Notes under the pieces: model-generated
Database searches by the model: none
What the model saw: only the letters and a program-made list of their open reading frames with translations
What the model was told of the DNA's origin: nothing
Source: Brachybacterium sp036311905
GTDB lineage: Bacteria > Actinomycetota > Actinomycetes > Actinomycetales > Dermabacteraceae
Assembly: GCF_036311905.1 (NCBI RefSeq)
Contig: NZ_JAZDCH010000005.1
Location: 62,001 to 126,000, forward strand
Direction of reading: 5' to 3'
DNA: 64,000 bases
Translations under genes and position numbers: made by a program
Part shown: one piece after another, positions 34,562-43,236 of the stretch
How positions within the stretch are numbered: the first letter of the stretch is position 1
Layout: each line of letters begins with the position of its first letter

Positions 34562-35218
34562 CTACCGGCGCGGGCCCGAGCCGTCCCGCTCCCCCGCCGG
34601 GAGTTCCGCGAGCAGGTCGCGCAGGCCGTCGATCCGCGTCGCGCCGGGCGCGTGCAGCGGGACGCCGGGCGTGCAGAGCAGCACGCCGCGGATCCCGGCG
34701 GCCTGCGCGGCGGCGACGTCTGCGGGCCGGTCCCCCACGGCGAGCACCGTCGCCGCCTCGAGCTCGTGCCGTGAGAGGAGCTCGAGGTGCATGGCGGGGT
34801 CGGGCTTGCGCGGGAAGCCGTCCGGGGCGCACACCAGGTCGTCGACCGCGAGGTCCAGGCCGTCCAGCAGCGTCTGGGCGCTCGTCCGGTCGCGGTGGGT
34901 CGCGACGAGGTTCAGCCCTCCCCCGGCGTGCACCGCGGCGAGCACCTCGCGCGCCCCGTCCATCACCGGGGCAGGCTGCACCCGCCAGGTCTCCTTGGTC
35001 GCGTCGTACGCCGCCTGCAGCGTCTCCTCCGGCACGCCGTATCGCTCGGCGAGAACCGAGATCGCATGGGCGCTCGACATGCGTGTCAGCAGCGCCACCT
35101 CGTGCAGACGCGCCGGGGTGAGCGGCTCCTCGAGGGCCCGCACGAGGGCCCGGTCCACCTCCGGATAGGTGTCCACGAGGGTTCCGCCCAGGTCCCAGAT
35201 GATGCTCGTCGCTGCCAT
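34562..35218 (-). CDS. HAD-family phosphatase (phosphoglycolate phosphatase-like)
   Basis: A 218-residue HAD hydrolase. Motif I reads IIWDLGGTLVD, where the second catalytic Asp position is Gly (DxG rather than DxD), an uncommon change that may reduce phosphatase activity. Motif II is LVATHRD, motif III is FPRKPDPAMH, motif IV is AVGDRPADVAAAQAAG. The start MAATSIIWDLGG at 35218 is chosen over 35266. It is followed at 10 bp by the cap-like gene, a probable two-gene operon. Confidence 0.8.
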   Translation of the reverse strand: MAATSIIWDLGGTLVDTYPEVDRALVRALEEPLTPARLHEVALLTRMSSAHAISVLAERYGVPEETLQAAYDATKETWRVQPAPVMDGAREVLAAVHAGGGLNLVATHRDRTSAQTLLDGLDLAVDDLVCAPDGFPRKPDPAMHLELLSRHELEAATVLAVGDRPADVAAAQAAGIRGVLLCTPGVPLHAPGATRIDGLRDLLAELPAGERDGSGPRR

Positions 35219-35268
35219 GCCCCGATCGTGCCAGGCCCGCGCCGTCGCGCGCGGGAGGTCCCGCACAG

Positions 35269-35325
35269 CGATCGACGGCCGACGGGGAGGCCGCTCGCAA
35301 GCGGTCCCCCGTCGGCCGTCGATCG
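35269..35325 (-). terminator. Long hairpin terminator of the peptide-type ABC operon
   Basis: Perfect 19-bp arms at 35269-35287 and 35307-35325 (CGATCGACGGCCGACGGGG and complement) with an inner CCGCT/AGCGG stem around CGCA. It begins 6 bp beyond the stop of the last ABC gene and also precedes the HAD gene. Confidence 0.8.
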
Positions 35326-35330
35326 GGTGT

Positions 35331-36176
35331 TCAGGCGCGCGGCTTGAGGCTCCCCCGGAGGTCGGGGACGTCCGCGAGCAGGCGCTTGGTGTACTCGGCC
35401 TGCGGCGAGAAGATGACCTCCTCGGTGTTGCCCCGCTCCACGACCTTGCCGTGCTCCATCACCGCGACCCGGTCGGCCAGGTAGGTGGCCTGCCCGATGT
35501 CGTGGGTGATGAAGAGGACCGTGAGGCCCAGCTCGGCCCGGAGGTCGTGCAGCACGTTGAGCACGTTCACGCGCAGCGTCGCATCCAGCATGCTGGTGGC
35601 CTCATCGGCCAGCAGCACCTTGGGCCGCATCATCAGCGCGCGCGCCACCATGACGCGCTGCCGCTGACCGCCGGAGAGCTGGTGCGGGTACTTGTGCAGC
35701 GCCTCCTTCGGGGTGAGCCCCACGTAGCCGAGGCACTCCTCGATCAGGGCGTCGCCCTCGTCCTTCCCCACCTGGGCCAGCTTGAGGCTGCGGCGCAGCA
35801 GCGAGCCGACGGTGAAGAACTGGTTGAAGGACGAGAACGGGTCCTGGAAGACGGCCTGCACCTCGGACCAGTAGCGGCGCAGCTCGGCCCCGCGCAGATT
35901 CGTGACGTCCTGGTCGCGGAAGATGATCGTGCCGGAGCTGACCGGCATCAGCCGGAGCAGCATCCGCGCCAGGGTGGACTTGCCCGAGCCGGACTCCCCC
36001 ACCACGGCGAGCACGCTCGCCTCGGGGAAGTCGAGGCTGACGTCGTCGACCGCGGTGATGTGCCCGCCGGCCACCGAGAACTTCTTGGTGACGTTGCGGC
36101 AGGACAGCAGCGGCGGCTCGGTGGAGACGCTGCGGGTGATCATCCCGTCCTCGGGTGCGGTCGTGTTCTCGCTCAT
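35331..36176 (-). CDS. Peptide/oligosaccharide ABC transporter ATPase, DppF/OppF type
   Basis: A 281-residue NBD. Walker A GESGSGKST is near 57, the signature LSGGQRQRVMVARAL follows, Walker B is VLLADEATSMLDA and the H-loop is FITHDIGQATYLADRV. Residues FSSFNQFFTV lie in the Q-loop region. The C-terminal ADVPDLRGSLKPRA tail resembles the oligopeptide-transport extension but lacks the usual Cys cluster. Its ATG overlaps the stop of the DppD-type gene. Last gene of a five-gene importer. Confidence 0.9.
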   Translation of the reverse strand: MSENTTAPEDGMITRSVSTEPPLLSCRNVTKKFSVAGGHITAVDDVSLDFPEASVLAVVGESGSGKSTLARMLLRLMPVSSGTIIFRDQDVTNLRGAELRRYWSEVQAVFQDPFSSFNQFFTVGSLLRRSLKLAQVGKDEGDALIEECLGYVGLTPKEALHKYPHQLSGGQRQRVMVARALMMRPKVLLADEATSMLDATLRVNVLNVLHDLRAELGLTVLFITHDIGQATYLADRVAVMEHGKVVERGNTEEVIFSPQAEYTKRLLADVPDLRGSLKPRA

Positions 36177-37108
36177 GAGGTCTCCCCTGCCGTGGTGGCG
36201 GTCGGTGCTGCGGCGGCGGGCCGCACGACCTTGCCGCTCGCCCGTTCCCTGCCGCGGTCCCGGGTGTCCTTGGTCGGGTCGAGCACGGAGGAGAGCAGCT
36301 TCTTGGTGTACTCGTGCTGCGGATCCTCGACCAGCTGCCGCGTGGGCCCGGTCTCCATGATCGAACCGCCGTACATGATCGCGAGCTTGTCCGAGACCTG
36401 CGAGAGGACGGGCAGGTCGTGGGTCACGAAGACCACGCCGGACATGATCCGCTGCTCGACCATCGCCAGCAGCATCTCGACGAGCATGCGCTGGCTGGAC
36501 ACGTCCAGGGCGCTCGTGGGCTCGTCGGCGATCAGCAGGCGCGGGTTCAGCAGGGTCGAGATGACCGTGATGACGCGCTGCTTCATGCCGCCGGAGAGCT
36601 GGTGCGCGTACGAGTCCAGGACCCGCACGGGCAGCTCGAGCATCTTCAGGCGGTCCCGGGCGAGGTCGAGGGACTCGTCCTTCGTGGCCCGGGGGTCGTG
36701 CGCCCGCATCACGTCGTGGACCAGGCTGCGGATCCGCACCGTGGGGCTGATCGCGTTCATCGCTCCCTGCGGGAGCATCGAGACGGTCTTGCCGCGATAG
36801 GGCCGATGACGCTTGACGTCCGCCGGCGAGAGGGTCGAGAGGTCGATGACCTCGTCGTCGATCTCGAGGGTTCCGGAGAGGACGTACAGCGGCGGGGTGG
36901 CGATCATGGCGAGCGTGTTGCCGAGCGTCGTCTTGCCGCAGCCGGACTCCCCGGCCAGGCCCAGGATCTCCCCCTCCCCCAGCTCGAGGCTCACGCCGTC
37001 CACGGCGGTGAAGTCCTTCTCGCCGCCGCCGTAGACGGAGCGCACGTCGGTGGCGCGGGCGAGCAGGGGCGCCGAGCGCGGATGCTCGGTCGGGTCCTGC
37101 GGGATCAT
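36173..37108 (-). CDS. Peptide/oligosaccharide ABC transporter ATPase, DppD/OppD type
   Basis: A 311-residue NBD with Walker A GESGCGKTT, signature LSGGMKQRVITVISTL, Walker B LLIADEPTSALD and H-loop FVTHDLPVLSQV. The C-terminal region TRQLVEDPQHEYTKKLLSSV is the usual DppD/OppD extension, then an Arg/Ala-rich tail. Coupled at both ends by ATGA overlaps. Confidence 0.9.
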   Translation of the reverse strand: MIPQDPTEHPRSAPLLARATDVRSVYGGGEKDFTAVDGVSLELGEGEILGLAGESGCGKTTLGNTLAMIATPPLYVLSGTLEIDDEVIDLSTLSPADVKRHRPYRGKTVSMLPQGAMNAISPTVRIRSLVHDVMRAHDPRATKDESLDLARDRLKMLELPVRVLDSYAHQLSGGMKQRVITVISTLLNPRLLIADEPTSALDVSSQRMLVEMLLAMVEQRIMSGVVFVTHDLPVLSQVSDKLAIMYGGSIMETGPTRQLVEDPQHEYTKKLLSSVLDPTKDTRDRGRERASGKVVRPAAAAPTATTAGETS

Positions 37109-38106
37109 GCGGCACCTCCCGGGCCGGTGGGGACGGCGGAGCCGGAGGCGGCCGACGGGGTCGCGGCGGCGAGGGCCGCCGCCTCCTTCGCCCGGCGCGC
37201 CGCGGCAGCCTTCATCTGCTTCTTCTTGCCGCGCCGCAGGCGCGGGTTGAAGACCTCGTCGAGGCTGGCCTGCAGGAGCAGGAAGCCGAAGGAGACGAGG
37301 GTGAGCACGATCGTCGGCGGCAGGAACGCCCACCAGGCACCGGAAGCGACCGCCTGGAAGGCGAGCGCCCAGTGGAGCTGGGTGCCCAGCGAGTCGGTGC
37401 CCGAGGGGCCGAGGCCCAGCATGGACAGGGCCGACTCGGCGAGGATCGCGCCGGAGACCTGCAGCACGAAGGCCATCACCGCGTAGGACAGGATGTACGG
37501 GAGCACGTCGACCAGCAGGATGCTGGGCAGGCGCGCCCCGGAGAGCCGGGCGACGTCGATGTGCTCGCGCGTCGCCACGGAGGACGCCTGGGCCCGCACC
37601 GCGCGGGCCGTCCACGGCCACGCCGTGATGCCGATGACCACCGCGAGCGACCAGATGCTGCTCTGCGGGAGCGAGATCGAGATCAGGATCAGCACGATGA
37701 TCGAGGGGATCGCGAGCACCACGTTGGTGATGCCCATGAGCAGCTCCTCGATCCAGCCGCCGACGAATCCGGCGACGAGACCCACGGTGACGCCGATGAG
37801 GGTCGCGATGAGCCCGGCGACCAGGCCGATGATGAGAGACGTACGGGTCCCCGCCATGAGCACGGCGAGCACGTCGTGCCCGAAGTTGTCGGTGCCCAGG
37901 ATCAGTCCGTTGCCGGGCGCGTCGTAGAGCGAGCCGACCTTCTCCCCGGACCCGGTCGGGTAGACCAGGCCCGCCAGCCCGAGCAGCACCACACCGGCGA
38001 CGAGCACCAGGGAGATCCAGAAACGGGTGGAGAAGTTCATCGTGCGGAAGAGGTTGGAGCGGGGGGCGGTGACCTCGTCGGTCACCGGGGCGTTCGGAGT
38101 CGACAT
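37105..38106 (-). CDS. Peptide/oligosaccharide ABC transporter permease, DppC type
   Basis: A 333-residue permease with six TM helices. The motif LGTDNFGHDVLAVLMAGTRTSLIIG and the EAA loop region EHIDVARLSGARLPSILLVDVLPYILSY are typical of DppC/OppC. The C-terminus carries a long basic then Ala-rich tail (RLRRGKKKQMKAAAARRAKEAA), unusual for the family. ATG at 38106, one base after the DppB-type stop. Confidence 0.9.
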   Translation of the reverse strand: MSTPNAPVTDEVTAPRSNLFRTMNFSTRFWISLVLVAGVVLLGLAGLVYPTGSGEKVGSLYDAPGNGLILGTDNFGHDVLAVLMAGTRTSLIIGLVAGLIATLIGVTVGLVAGFVGGWIEELLMGITNVVLAIPSIIVLILISISLPQSSIWSLAVVIGITAWPWTARAVRAQASSVATREHIDVARLSGARLPSILLVDVLPYILSYAVMAFVLQVSGAILAESALSMLGLGPSGTDSLGTQLHWALAFQAVASGAWWAFLPPTIVLTLVSFGFLLLQASLDEVFNPRLRRGKKKQMKAAAARRAKEAAALAAATPSAASGSAVPTGPGGAA

Positions 38107-38107
38107 C

Positions 38108-39118
38108 TCACTTCTCCCCGCTCTTGGCCGCACGGATGCGCGGATCGACGATGCCGTACACGATCTCGACGGCGAAGTTCGCCGCGAGCACCGCCACGGT
38201 GATGATCAGCGTGATCGCCTGGATCACCGGGTAGTCGTTCTGCGCGATCGCGTTGAACAGCAGGGTGCCGACGCCGGGGTAGTTGAACACCAGCTCGGTG
38301 ATCAGCGCGCCGCCGACGAGGGTGCCGATGGACAGCGCCAGACCGGTGATCTGCGGGAGCATCGCGTTGCGGAAGATGTACGTGGTGATGGTGTTGTCCT
38401 TGATGCCCATCGCCCGCGCGTAGTTGACGTAGTCGCCGCCCAGCTCGTAGATGGCCATCGAGCGCATGCCCACCGCCTGGCCGCCGATGAACACGATCAC
38501 CAGCGACAGGAACGGCAGCCAGTAGTAGCTGATCGCATCCCAGAGGAACTCGACGCTCAGTTCGGGGGTGAGCCCGAGCGAGTAGGCGCCGCCCACCGGG
38601 AACACGCCGGCCACGACCGCGAGCCCGTAGAGCAGCAGGATCGAGAGGCAGTAGTAGGGCATCGAGGACAGGAACAGCGACGAGGTGAACACGCTGCGGT
38701 CCCAGTTGCCGCCGCGGAAGGCGGCGACCGCGCCCACCAGGTTGCCCACGATCCAGCCGATCAGGATCGCCGGCAGCTGGACCGCCACCGACCAGGGCAG
38801 CGCCTGGCCGACGAGGTCGTTCACCGAGGCGGGGTAGTTGGCGAAGGAGGTCCCCAGGTCCCCGGTGAACACCTTCCCGAGGTACGTGAGGAACTGCTGC
38901 CAGAGGGGAGCGTCGAGCCCGAACTCGGCGACGAAGCTCTCGTAGATCGCCTTCTGCTGCTCGCCGGTGACGGAACCGCCGCGGGCGAGGTTGGAGACGA
39001 TGACGTCGACGGGGTTGCCCGGGACGAGCCGGGGCAGCAGGAAGTTGAGACTCACTGCTGCCACCAGCGCGACCAGGTACCACCCTGTCTTCTGCAGGAT
39101 GTAACGGCCGAGGACCAC
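38108..39118 (-). CDS. Peptide/oligosaccharide ABC transporter permease, DppB type
   Basis: A 336-residue permease with six TM helices: the start RYILQKTGWYLVALVAAVSLNFLLPRLVPGNP, the FTGDLGTSF motif and the EAA loop YVNYARAMGIKDNTITTYIFRNAMLPQITG. GTG start 7 bp after the binding-protein stop. Second gene of the operon. Confidence 0.9.
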   Translation of the reverse strand: MVLGRYILQKTGWYLVALVAAVSLNFLLPRLVPGNPVDVIVSNLARGGSVTGEQQKAIYESFVAEFGLDAPLWQQFLTYLGKVFTGDLGTSFANYPASVNDLVGQALPWSVAVQLPAILIGWIVGNLVGAVAAFRGGNWDRSVFTSSLFLSSMPYYCLSILLLYGLAVVAGVFPVGGAYSLGLTPELSVEFLWDAISYYWLPFLSLVIVFIGGQAVGMRSMAIYELGGDYVNYARAMGIKDNTITTYIFRNAMLPQITGLALSIGTLVGGALITELVFNYPGVGTLLFNAIAQNDYPVIQAITLIITVAVLAANFAVEIVYGIVDPRIRAAKSGEK

Positions 39119-39125
39119 GGGTGAG

Positions 39126-40976
39126 TCAGCCGCCGATCTTCTGCAGCTTGAAGATCCACTCGTTGCCCGCGCCGCGGAACATCGGCGGCGCGTAGTCGTT
39201 GTCCTCGGCGGGCCAGTTCGCCCAGTTCGTGGCGTTGAACTCGAAGAACTCGTCGGGACGGTACATGAGCGGGAAGGCCGGGACCTCCGCGCGGTACAGG
39301 TCGTCGAGGGCAGTGAGGGCCTCGAGCTTGGTGGCGTCGTCCGCGGCGGCCGCGGCGGCCTGCAGCAGATCGTTGACCTCGGCGTTCTCCCAGCGGCCGT
39401 AGTTGCGGTAGGCCGTCTGGCCCGCGGGGGCCATCTCCACGTTGCTCATGACGTCGCTGAAGCGCAGCCACGGGGTCGACGGGCCGGTGCCGGCGACGTA
39501 CCAGCAGGCCATGTCGAAGTCGCCGTTCTGGATGGCGGACTGGGTCTGTGCCTGCTGCGGGAAGTTGGTCGCCGCGTCCACACCGATGGCCTGGAGGTTC
39601 TTGGCGACGATCTCGAGCGCCGCGTTCCAGTCGGTCCAGCCCTGGGGGGTGATCAGCTTCCAGGGGCCGAGCTTCACGCCGTCCTTGGCGTAGAAGCCGT
39701 CGCCGCCCTTGGCGTAGCCGGCCTCCTGCAGGAGCTGCTCGGCCTTGGCCGCGTCGTAGGTCCAGCCGTCGGCGGAGGCCTTGTCGCGGTCGAGCCACTG
39801 GTCCTCGGCGCCGTCGGGGATGATCAGCGAGGCGAGCACCTGGGAGGAGTACCCGGACATGGCGGTCTCGGAGATCGAGGCGTAGTCGACGGCGTGGGCG
39901 AGGGCCTTGCGCACGGCGGGGTCGTCGAGGCCGGGGCGAGCAGTGTTCATGAGCAGCATCGGCATCGAACCGGGCGTGTAGTAGGGCGCCTCGCGGAGGT
40001 AGGTGCCGACCGGCTTGCCGCTCTCCCACATCTTCCAGATCTGCGGGACGAACTGCTGCATGACGTCCAGCTCGCCGTTCTGGAACTTGAGGTTGCCGTC
40101 CTCGTTGGACTTGAAGATCGGGTGGATGATCTTGGTCATCGCGGGCAGGCCGCCGTAGAACTCCTGGCCCCAGTAGGAGTCGTTGCGGGCGAGGATGATC
40201 TGGGTCTGGTCGGCGAGCTCGAGGGTGAAGGGCCCAGTGCCGATCGCCTCGGTGGTCTCCCAGGAGGCGATCTTGTTGCCGGTCTCGGCGGCGGCCTTCT
40301 CGAAGACGGCCTTGGGGACGATGAACTGGGTGGCGAGGGAGTTCAGGACGGTGCCGACGTTCTTTCGGTCCTGGTTGATCGCGACGGAGATGGTGTTGCC
40401 GTCGGCGGTCATCTCGTCGACCTCGACCCAGAAGGAGGCGACGCCGAGGCCCGGGTCGATCTTGCCGAGCTCGAAGGTGTAGAGCACGTCGTCGGCGGTG
40501 AACTCGCTGCCGTCGTGCCAGGTGATGCCCTCCTGGAGGGTCAGGGTGATGGTGCTTGTGACGTCGACCTCGTGCGAGGCGGCGAGGCCTGGCTTGAGCT
40601 CGCCGGTGACGATGTTGAAGCGGAGCAGGGTCTCGTAGATGTACTGCGCGACGTTCGAGGAGGCGGGCCAGGCGGGCGAGCCGGCGAAGGTGTTGAAGTT
40701 GGTGGGCGGGCTCCACTGGAAGCCGGCGATGAACAGCTGATCCGCACCGTCGCCCTTGCGGCCGCTGCCGGCCGCACCGTTGTTGCCGACGCCGGGGAGG
40801 TCTCCCCCGGCGTCCGAGCCGCCGGAGTTGCCGCCTCCGCCGGTGGCACCGCCGCAGGCCGCGAGAGCCGCGGCGCCGCCGACGGCTCCGGTGGCGGCGA
40901 GGAAGCCGCGCCGGGTCGAGGGAAGGGAGGGGAGCGTGATGCGAGGGGACTCGCCGGGAGTACCGCGGTGGGACAT
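39126..40976 (-). CDS. Family 5 extracellular solute-binding lipoprotein
   Basis: A 616-residue SBP_bac_5 protein. The signal TRRGFLAATGAVGGAAALAACGG has a twin-Arg motif and a lipobox Cys. A Gly/Ser linker follows. Family blocks include YIYETLLRFNIVTGELKPGLAASHEV, LTLQEGITWHDGSEFTADDVLYTFEL and TARPGLDDPAVRKALAHAVD. First gene of the ABC operon, so it sets the substrate. Control by a LacI regulator favours an oligosaccharide over a peptide, by analogy with cellobiose- and xylan-type systems. ATG at 40976 preferred; GTG at 41006 is possible. Confidence 0.88.
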   Translation of the reverse strand: MSHRGTPGESPRITLPSLPSTRRGFLAATGAVGGAAALAACGGATGGGGNSGGSDAGGDLPGVGNNGAAGSGRKGDGADQLFIAGFQWSPPTNFNTFAGSPAWPASSNVAQYIYETLLRFNIVTGELKPGLAASHEVDVTSTITLTLQEGITWHDGSEFTADDVLYTFELGKIDPGLGVASFWVEVDEMTADGNTISVAINQDRKNVGTVLNSLATQFIVPKAVFEKAAAETGNKIASWETTEAIGTGPFTLELADQTQIILARNDSYWGQEFYGGLPAMTKIIHPIFKSNEDGNLKFQNGELDVMQQFVPQIWKMWESGKPVGTYLREAPYYTPGSMPMLLMNTARPGLDDPAVRKALAHAVDYASISETAMSGYSSQVLASLIIPDGAEDQWLDRDKASADGWTYDAAKAEQLLQEAGYAKGGDGFYAKDGVKLGPWKLITPQGWTDWNAALEIVAKNLQAIGVDAATNFPQQAQTQSAIQNGDFDMACWYVAGTGPSTPWLRFSDVMSNVEMAPAGQTAYRNYGRWENAEVNDLLQAAAAAADDATKLEALTALDDLYRAEVPAFPLMYRPDEFFEFNATNWANWPAEDNDYAPPMFRGAGNEWIFKLQKIGG

Positions 40977-41103
40977 GGGACCACTGCCTCTCAGGAAGGG
41001 CTCCACCGTTGGAGCCGCGGATCAGCTCTGATCCGTTGACAGCAGAAATTAGTCCCTCGTCACCATTTACAGGACGTGGTACGGGTCACGAACTCGTAAC
41101 GAT

Positions 41104-41118
41104 CGAAACCGGTTTTCG
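41104..41118. promoter_or_regulatory. LacI-family operator
   Basis: CGAAACCGGTTTTCG contains the palindrome AAACCGGTTT and closely fits the LacI/GalR consensus with a central CCGG. It lies about 130 bp upstream of the binding-protein start and 74 bp downstream of the lacI-type gene, the place expected for control of the ABC operon. Confidence 0.7.
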
Positions 41119-41191
41119 TCGGCGTCGAGAGCGTGGACGTTCCCGCTTGCGCACGCCCTCTGGGCGGCTCCCCGCGGACGGTCCCGACCGC

Positions 41192-42199
41192 TCAGCCGCT
41201 CCCCCGCCGGCGCAGCGTCCCGATCTCCGACGGGACCACCTCGGCCGGGCCGTCGATCCGGCGCAGCAGCATCTGCGCGAGCTCCCGTCCGGCCCACGGG
41301 ATGTTGCGGTGCAGGGCGGTGAGCGGGGGGCTCGTGACCGTGCACAGGATCGAGTTCTCGAAGGCGAGGATCGCGAGGTCCTCCGGCACCCGCACCTCGG
41401 TGCGGGCCAGCTCGACCAGCAGCTGGGCGGCGAGCAGCTCGTTGTCCACGAGCACCGCGCGGGCCCCCGTGCTCGCCCGCAGCGCCAGCAGCCGGTGTGC
41501 CCAGCGCGCCACACCGGCCTGGAGGTAGTCGGAGTGCAGCACGGTGCCGCCGATCCCCTGCTCCGCGCACGCGGCCCGGAAGCGCCGCGCTCGGTGCTCG
41601 ACGTGGAGGAACTCCGCGGGTCCGCCGAGATAGACGAGATGGCGGTGCGGCACGGGCGCGGCGAGGAGGTGGTCGAGCATCACCTGCATCCGCTCCTCCT
41701 CGTCGGCCAGCAAGGTGGACAGCTGCGGCGAGAGGACCTCGCAGCTCATCGTCACCCCGGGCATCCCGGTCGCCTCGAGGACGGCCAGGCGCGGGTCGTC
41801 GCGGCGCGGGTCGAGCAGCACGACGCCGTCGACCCGCCGCTCGGCCGCCCAGCGCCCGAGCAGCTCGGCCTCGGCGCCGGCGTCGGGGACGAGCTGCATC
41901 AGCAGGCCGTGGTCGGTCGCCGCGAGCTCCGCCTCGATCCCCGCGACCATGGCCATGAAGAAGCTGTCTGCGCCGACCACCTCGGGGGTGCGGGCGAGGG
42001 CGAGGCCGACCACGCCGGTGCTCGAGCGGGACAGGGCGCGCGCGGCATAGGACGGGGTCCAGCCCAGCTCCTCCGCCGCTGCGACGACCCGGGCGCGGGT
42101 GGCCGCGGAGACGCCGGGCACGTCGTTGAGCGCCTTGGAGGCCGTGCCCTTGGAGACTCCGGCGCGTCGGGCCACGTCCAGCAGGGTGGGAGTGGACAT
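41192..42199 (-). CDS. LacI-family transcriptional regulator
   Basis: A 335-residue repressor. The HTH TLLDVARRAGVSKGTASKALNDVPGVS and hinge helix SYAARALSRSSTGVVGL lie in the first 65 residues, followed by a periplasmic-binding-protein-like domain (RVDGVVLLDPR; HLVYLGGPAE; LAFENSILCTVTSPPLTALHRN). Same strand and directly upstream of the ABC operon, with a matching operator between. It is probably the sugar-responsive repressor of that importer. Confidence 0.9.
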   Translation of the reverse strand: MSTPTLLDVARRAGVSKGTASKALNDVPGVSAATRARVVAAAEELGWTPSYAARALSRSSTGVVGLALARTPEVVGADSFFMAMVAGIEAELAATDHGLLMQLVPDAGAEAELLGRWAAERRVDGVVLLDPRRDDPRLAVLEATGMPGVTMSCEVLSPQLSTLLADEEERMQVMLDHLLAAPVPHRHLVYLGGPAEFLHVEHRARRFRAACAEQGIGGTVLHSDYLQAGVARWAHRLLALRASTGARAVLVDNELLAAQLLVELARTEVRVPEDLAILAFENSILCTVTSPPLTALHRNIPWAGRELAQMLLRRIDGPAEVVPSEIGTLRRRGSG

Positions 42200-42329
42200 G
42201 CCGATCCCTCCTCTCCTCGGTGTCTGGGGCTCACGGTAAGGGATGACCGCACCGTGCCGGCCCGATCCTGCCCTGTTGCCGGGCGCCGAGGGAGGCACTG
42301 GCAGTGCGCCCCTCGCCTACAGTGCTCGG

Positions 42330-43133
42330 GTGCCCCTCCTCGACCAGCTCGCTGCTCTCGGCGCGCTCACCCTCGTGCTGCTCCTCGCGGCGGCCCTCCT
42401 CGCGGGGTGGGTGGACGCCGTCGTGGGCGGCGGCGGCCTGATCCAGCTGCCGGCCCTGCTCACGGGACTCCCCGCGGAGACCTCAACGTCGACCGTGCTG
42501 GGCACCAACAAGATCGCCTCCGCCGCCGGCACCGCCGTCTCCTCGCTGACCTACGTGCGGCGGATTCTCCCCGTCGCCGAGACGGTGATCCCGCTGGTGC
42601 TCTGCGCGCTGCTGGGGAGCGCCGCCGGAGCGGGACTCGCCTCCCTCATCCCCCGCCCGTGGCTCTCCCCCGTCGTGCTGGTGGCCCTCCTCGCCGTCGG
42701 CACGTACACCCTGCTCAAACCACAGCTGGGCCTCGTGCACGAGCCGCGGCGGAGCGGCCGCGGCCACCAGCTGCGCACCGCGGCGATCGGCGGCGGCGTC
42801 GGCCTGTACGACGGCGTCCTCGGGCCCGGCACCGGCAGCTTCTTCATCATCCTGATGGTCGCCGTGCTCGGCTACGGGTTCCTCGAGGCGAGCGTCCACG
42901 CGAAGCTCGCCAACCTCACCACCAACCTCGGGGCGCTGCTCGTCTTCGGTCTGCAGGGCGAGGTGTGGTGGCTGCTGGGCGGGCTGATGGCCGCGGCGAA
43001 CATCGCCGGCGGATACCTCGGCGCCCGGCTCGCCCTCCGCCTCGGATCCCGGTTCGTGCGGATCGTGTTCCTGGTGGTCACCGGAGCCCTCGCGCTCCGC
43101 CTCGCCGCGGACACCGTGGCGCTCCTCACCTGA
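42330..43133 (+). CDS. TSUP (TauE/SafE) family permease
   Basis: A 267-residue membrane protein with about eight TM helices and the internal duplication of the TSUP family. The first repeat carries GWVDAVVGGGGLIQLPALL and TSTVLGTNKIASAAGTAVS; the second carries YDGVLGPGTGSFFIILMV and HAKLANLTTNLGALLVF. Members move sulfite, sulfonates or other small organosulfur anions. The GTG at 42330 is used. A hairpin follows the stop. Confidence 0.88.
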   Translation: MPLLDQLAALGALTLVLLLAAALLAGWVDAVVGGGGLIQLPALLTGLPAETSTSTVLGTNKIASAAGTAVSSLTYVRRILPVAETVIPLVLCALLGSAAGAGLASLIPRPWLSPVVLVALLAVGTYTLLKPQLGLVHEPRRSGRGHQLRTAAIGGGVGLYDGVLGPGTGSFFIILMVAVLGYGFLEASVHAKLANLTTNLGALLVFGLQGEVWWLLGGLMAAANIAGGYLGARLALRLGSRFVRIVFLVVTGALALRLAADTVALLT

Positions 43134-43151
43134 GCACCGCGCCCTGGCCGC

Positions 43152-43181
43152 GCTCGGACCGGAATACCTCCCGGTCCGAGC
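43152..43181 (+). terminator. Hairpin terminator after the TSUP gene
   Basis: Perfect 11-bp arms GCTCGGACCGG (43152-43162) and CCGGTCCGAGC (43171-43181) with an 8-base loop, 19 bp after the stop codon. Confidence 0.65.
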
Positions 43182-43236
43182 ACGTTGACCAGAGGGTCAC
43201 CCGCCGCCGAGCCGGCTCGATCGCCAGGAGGCCACC

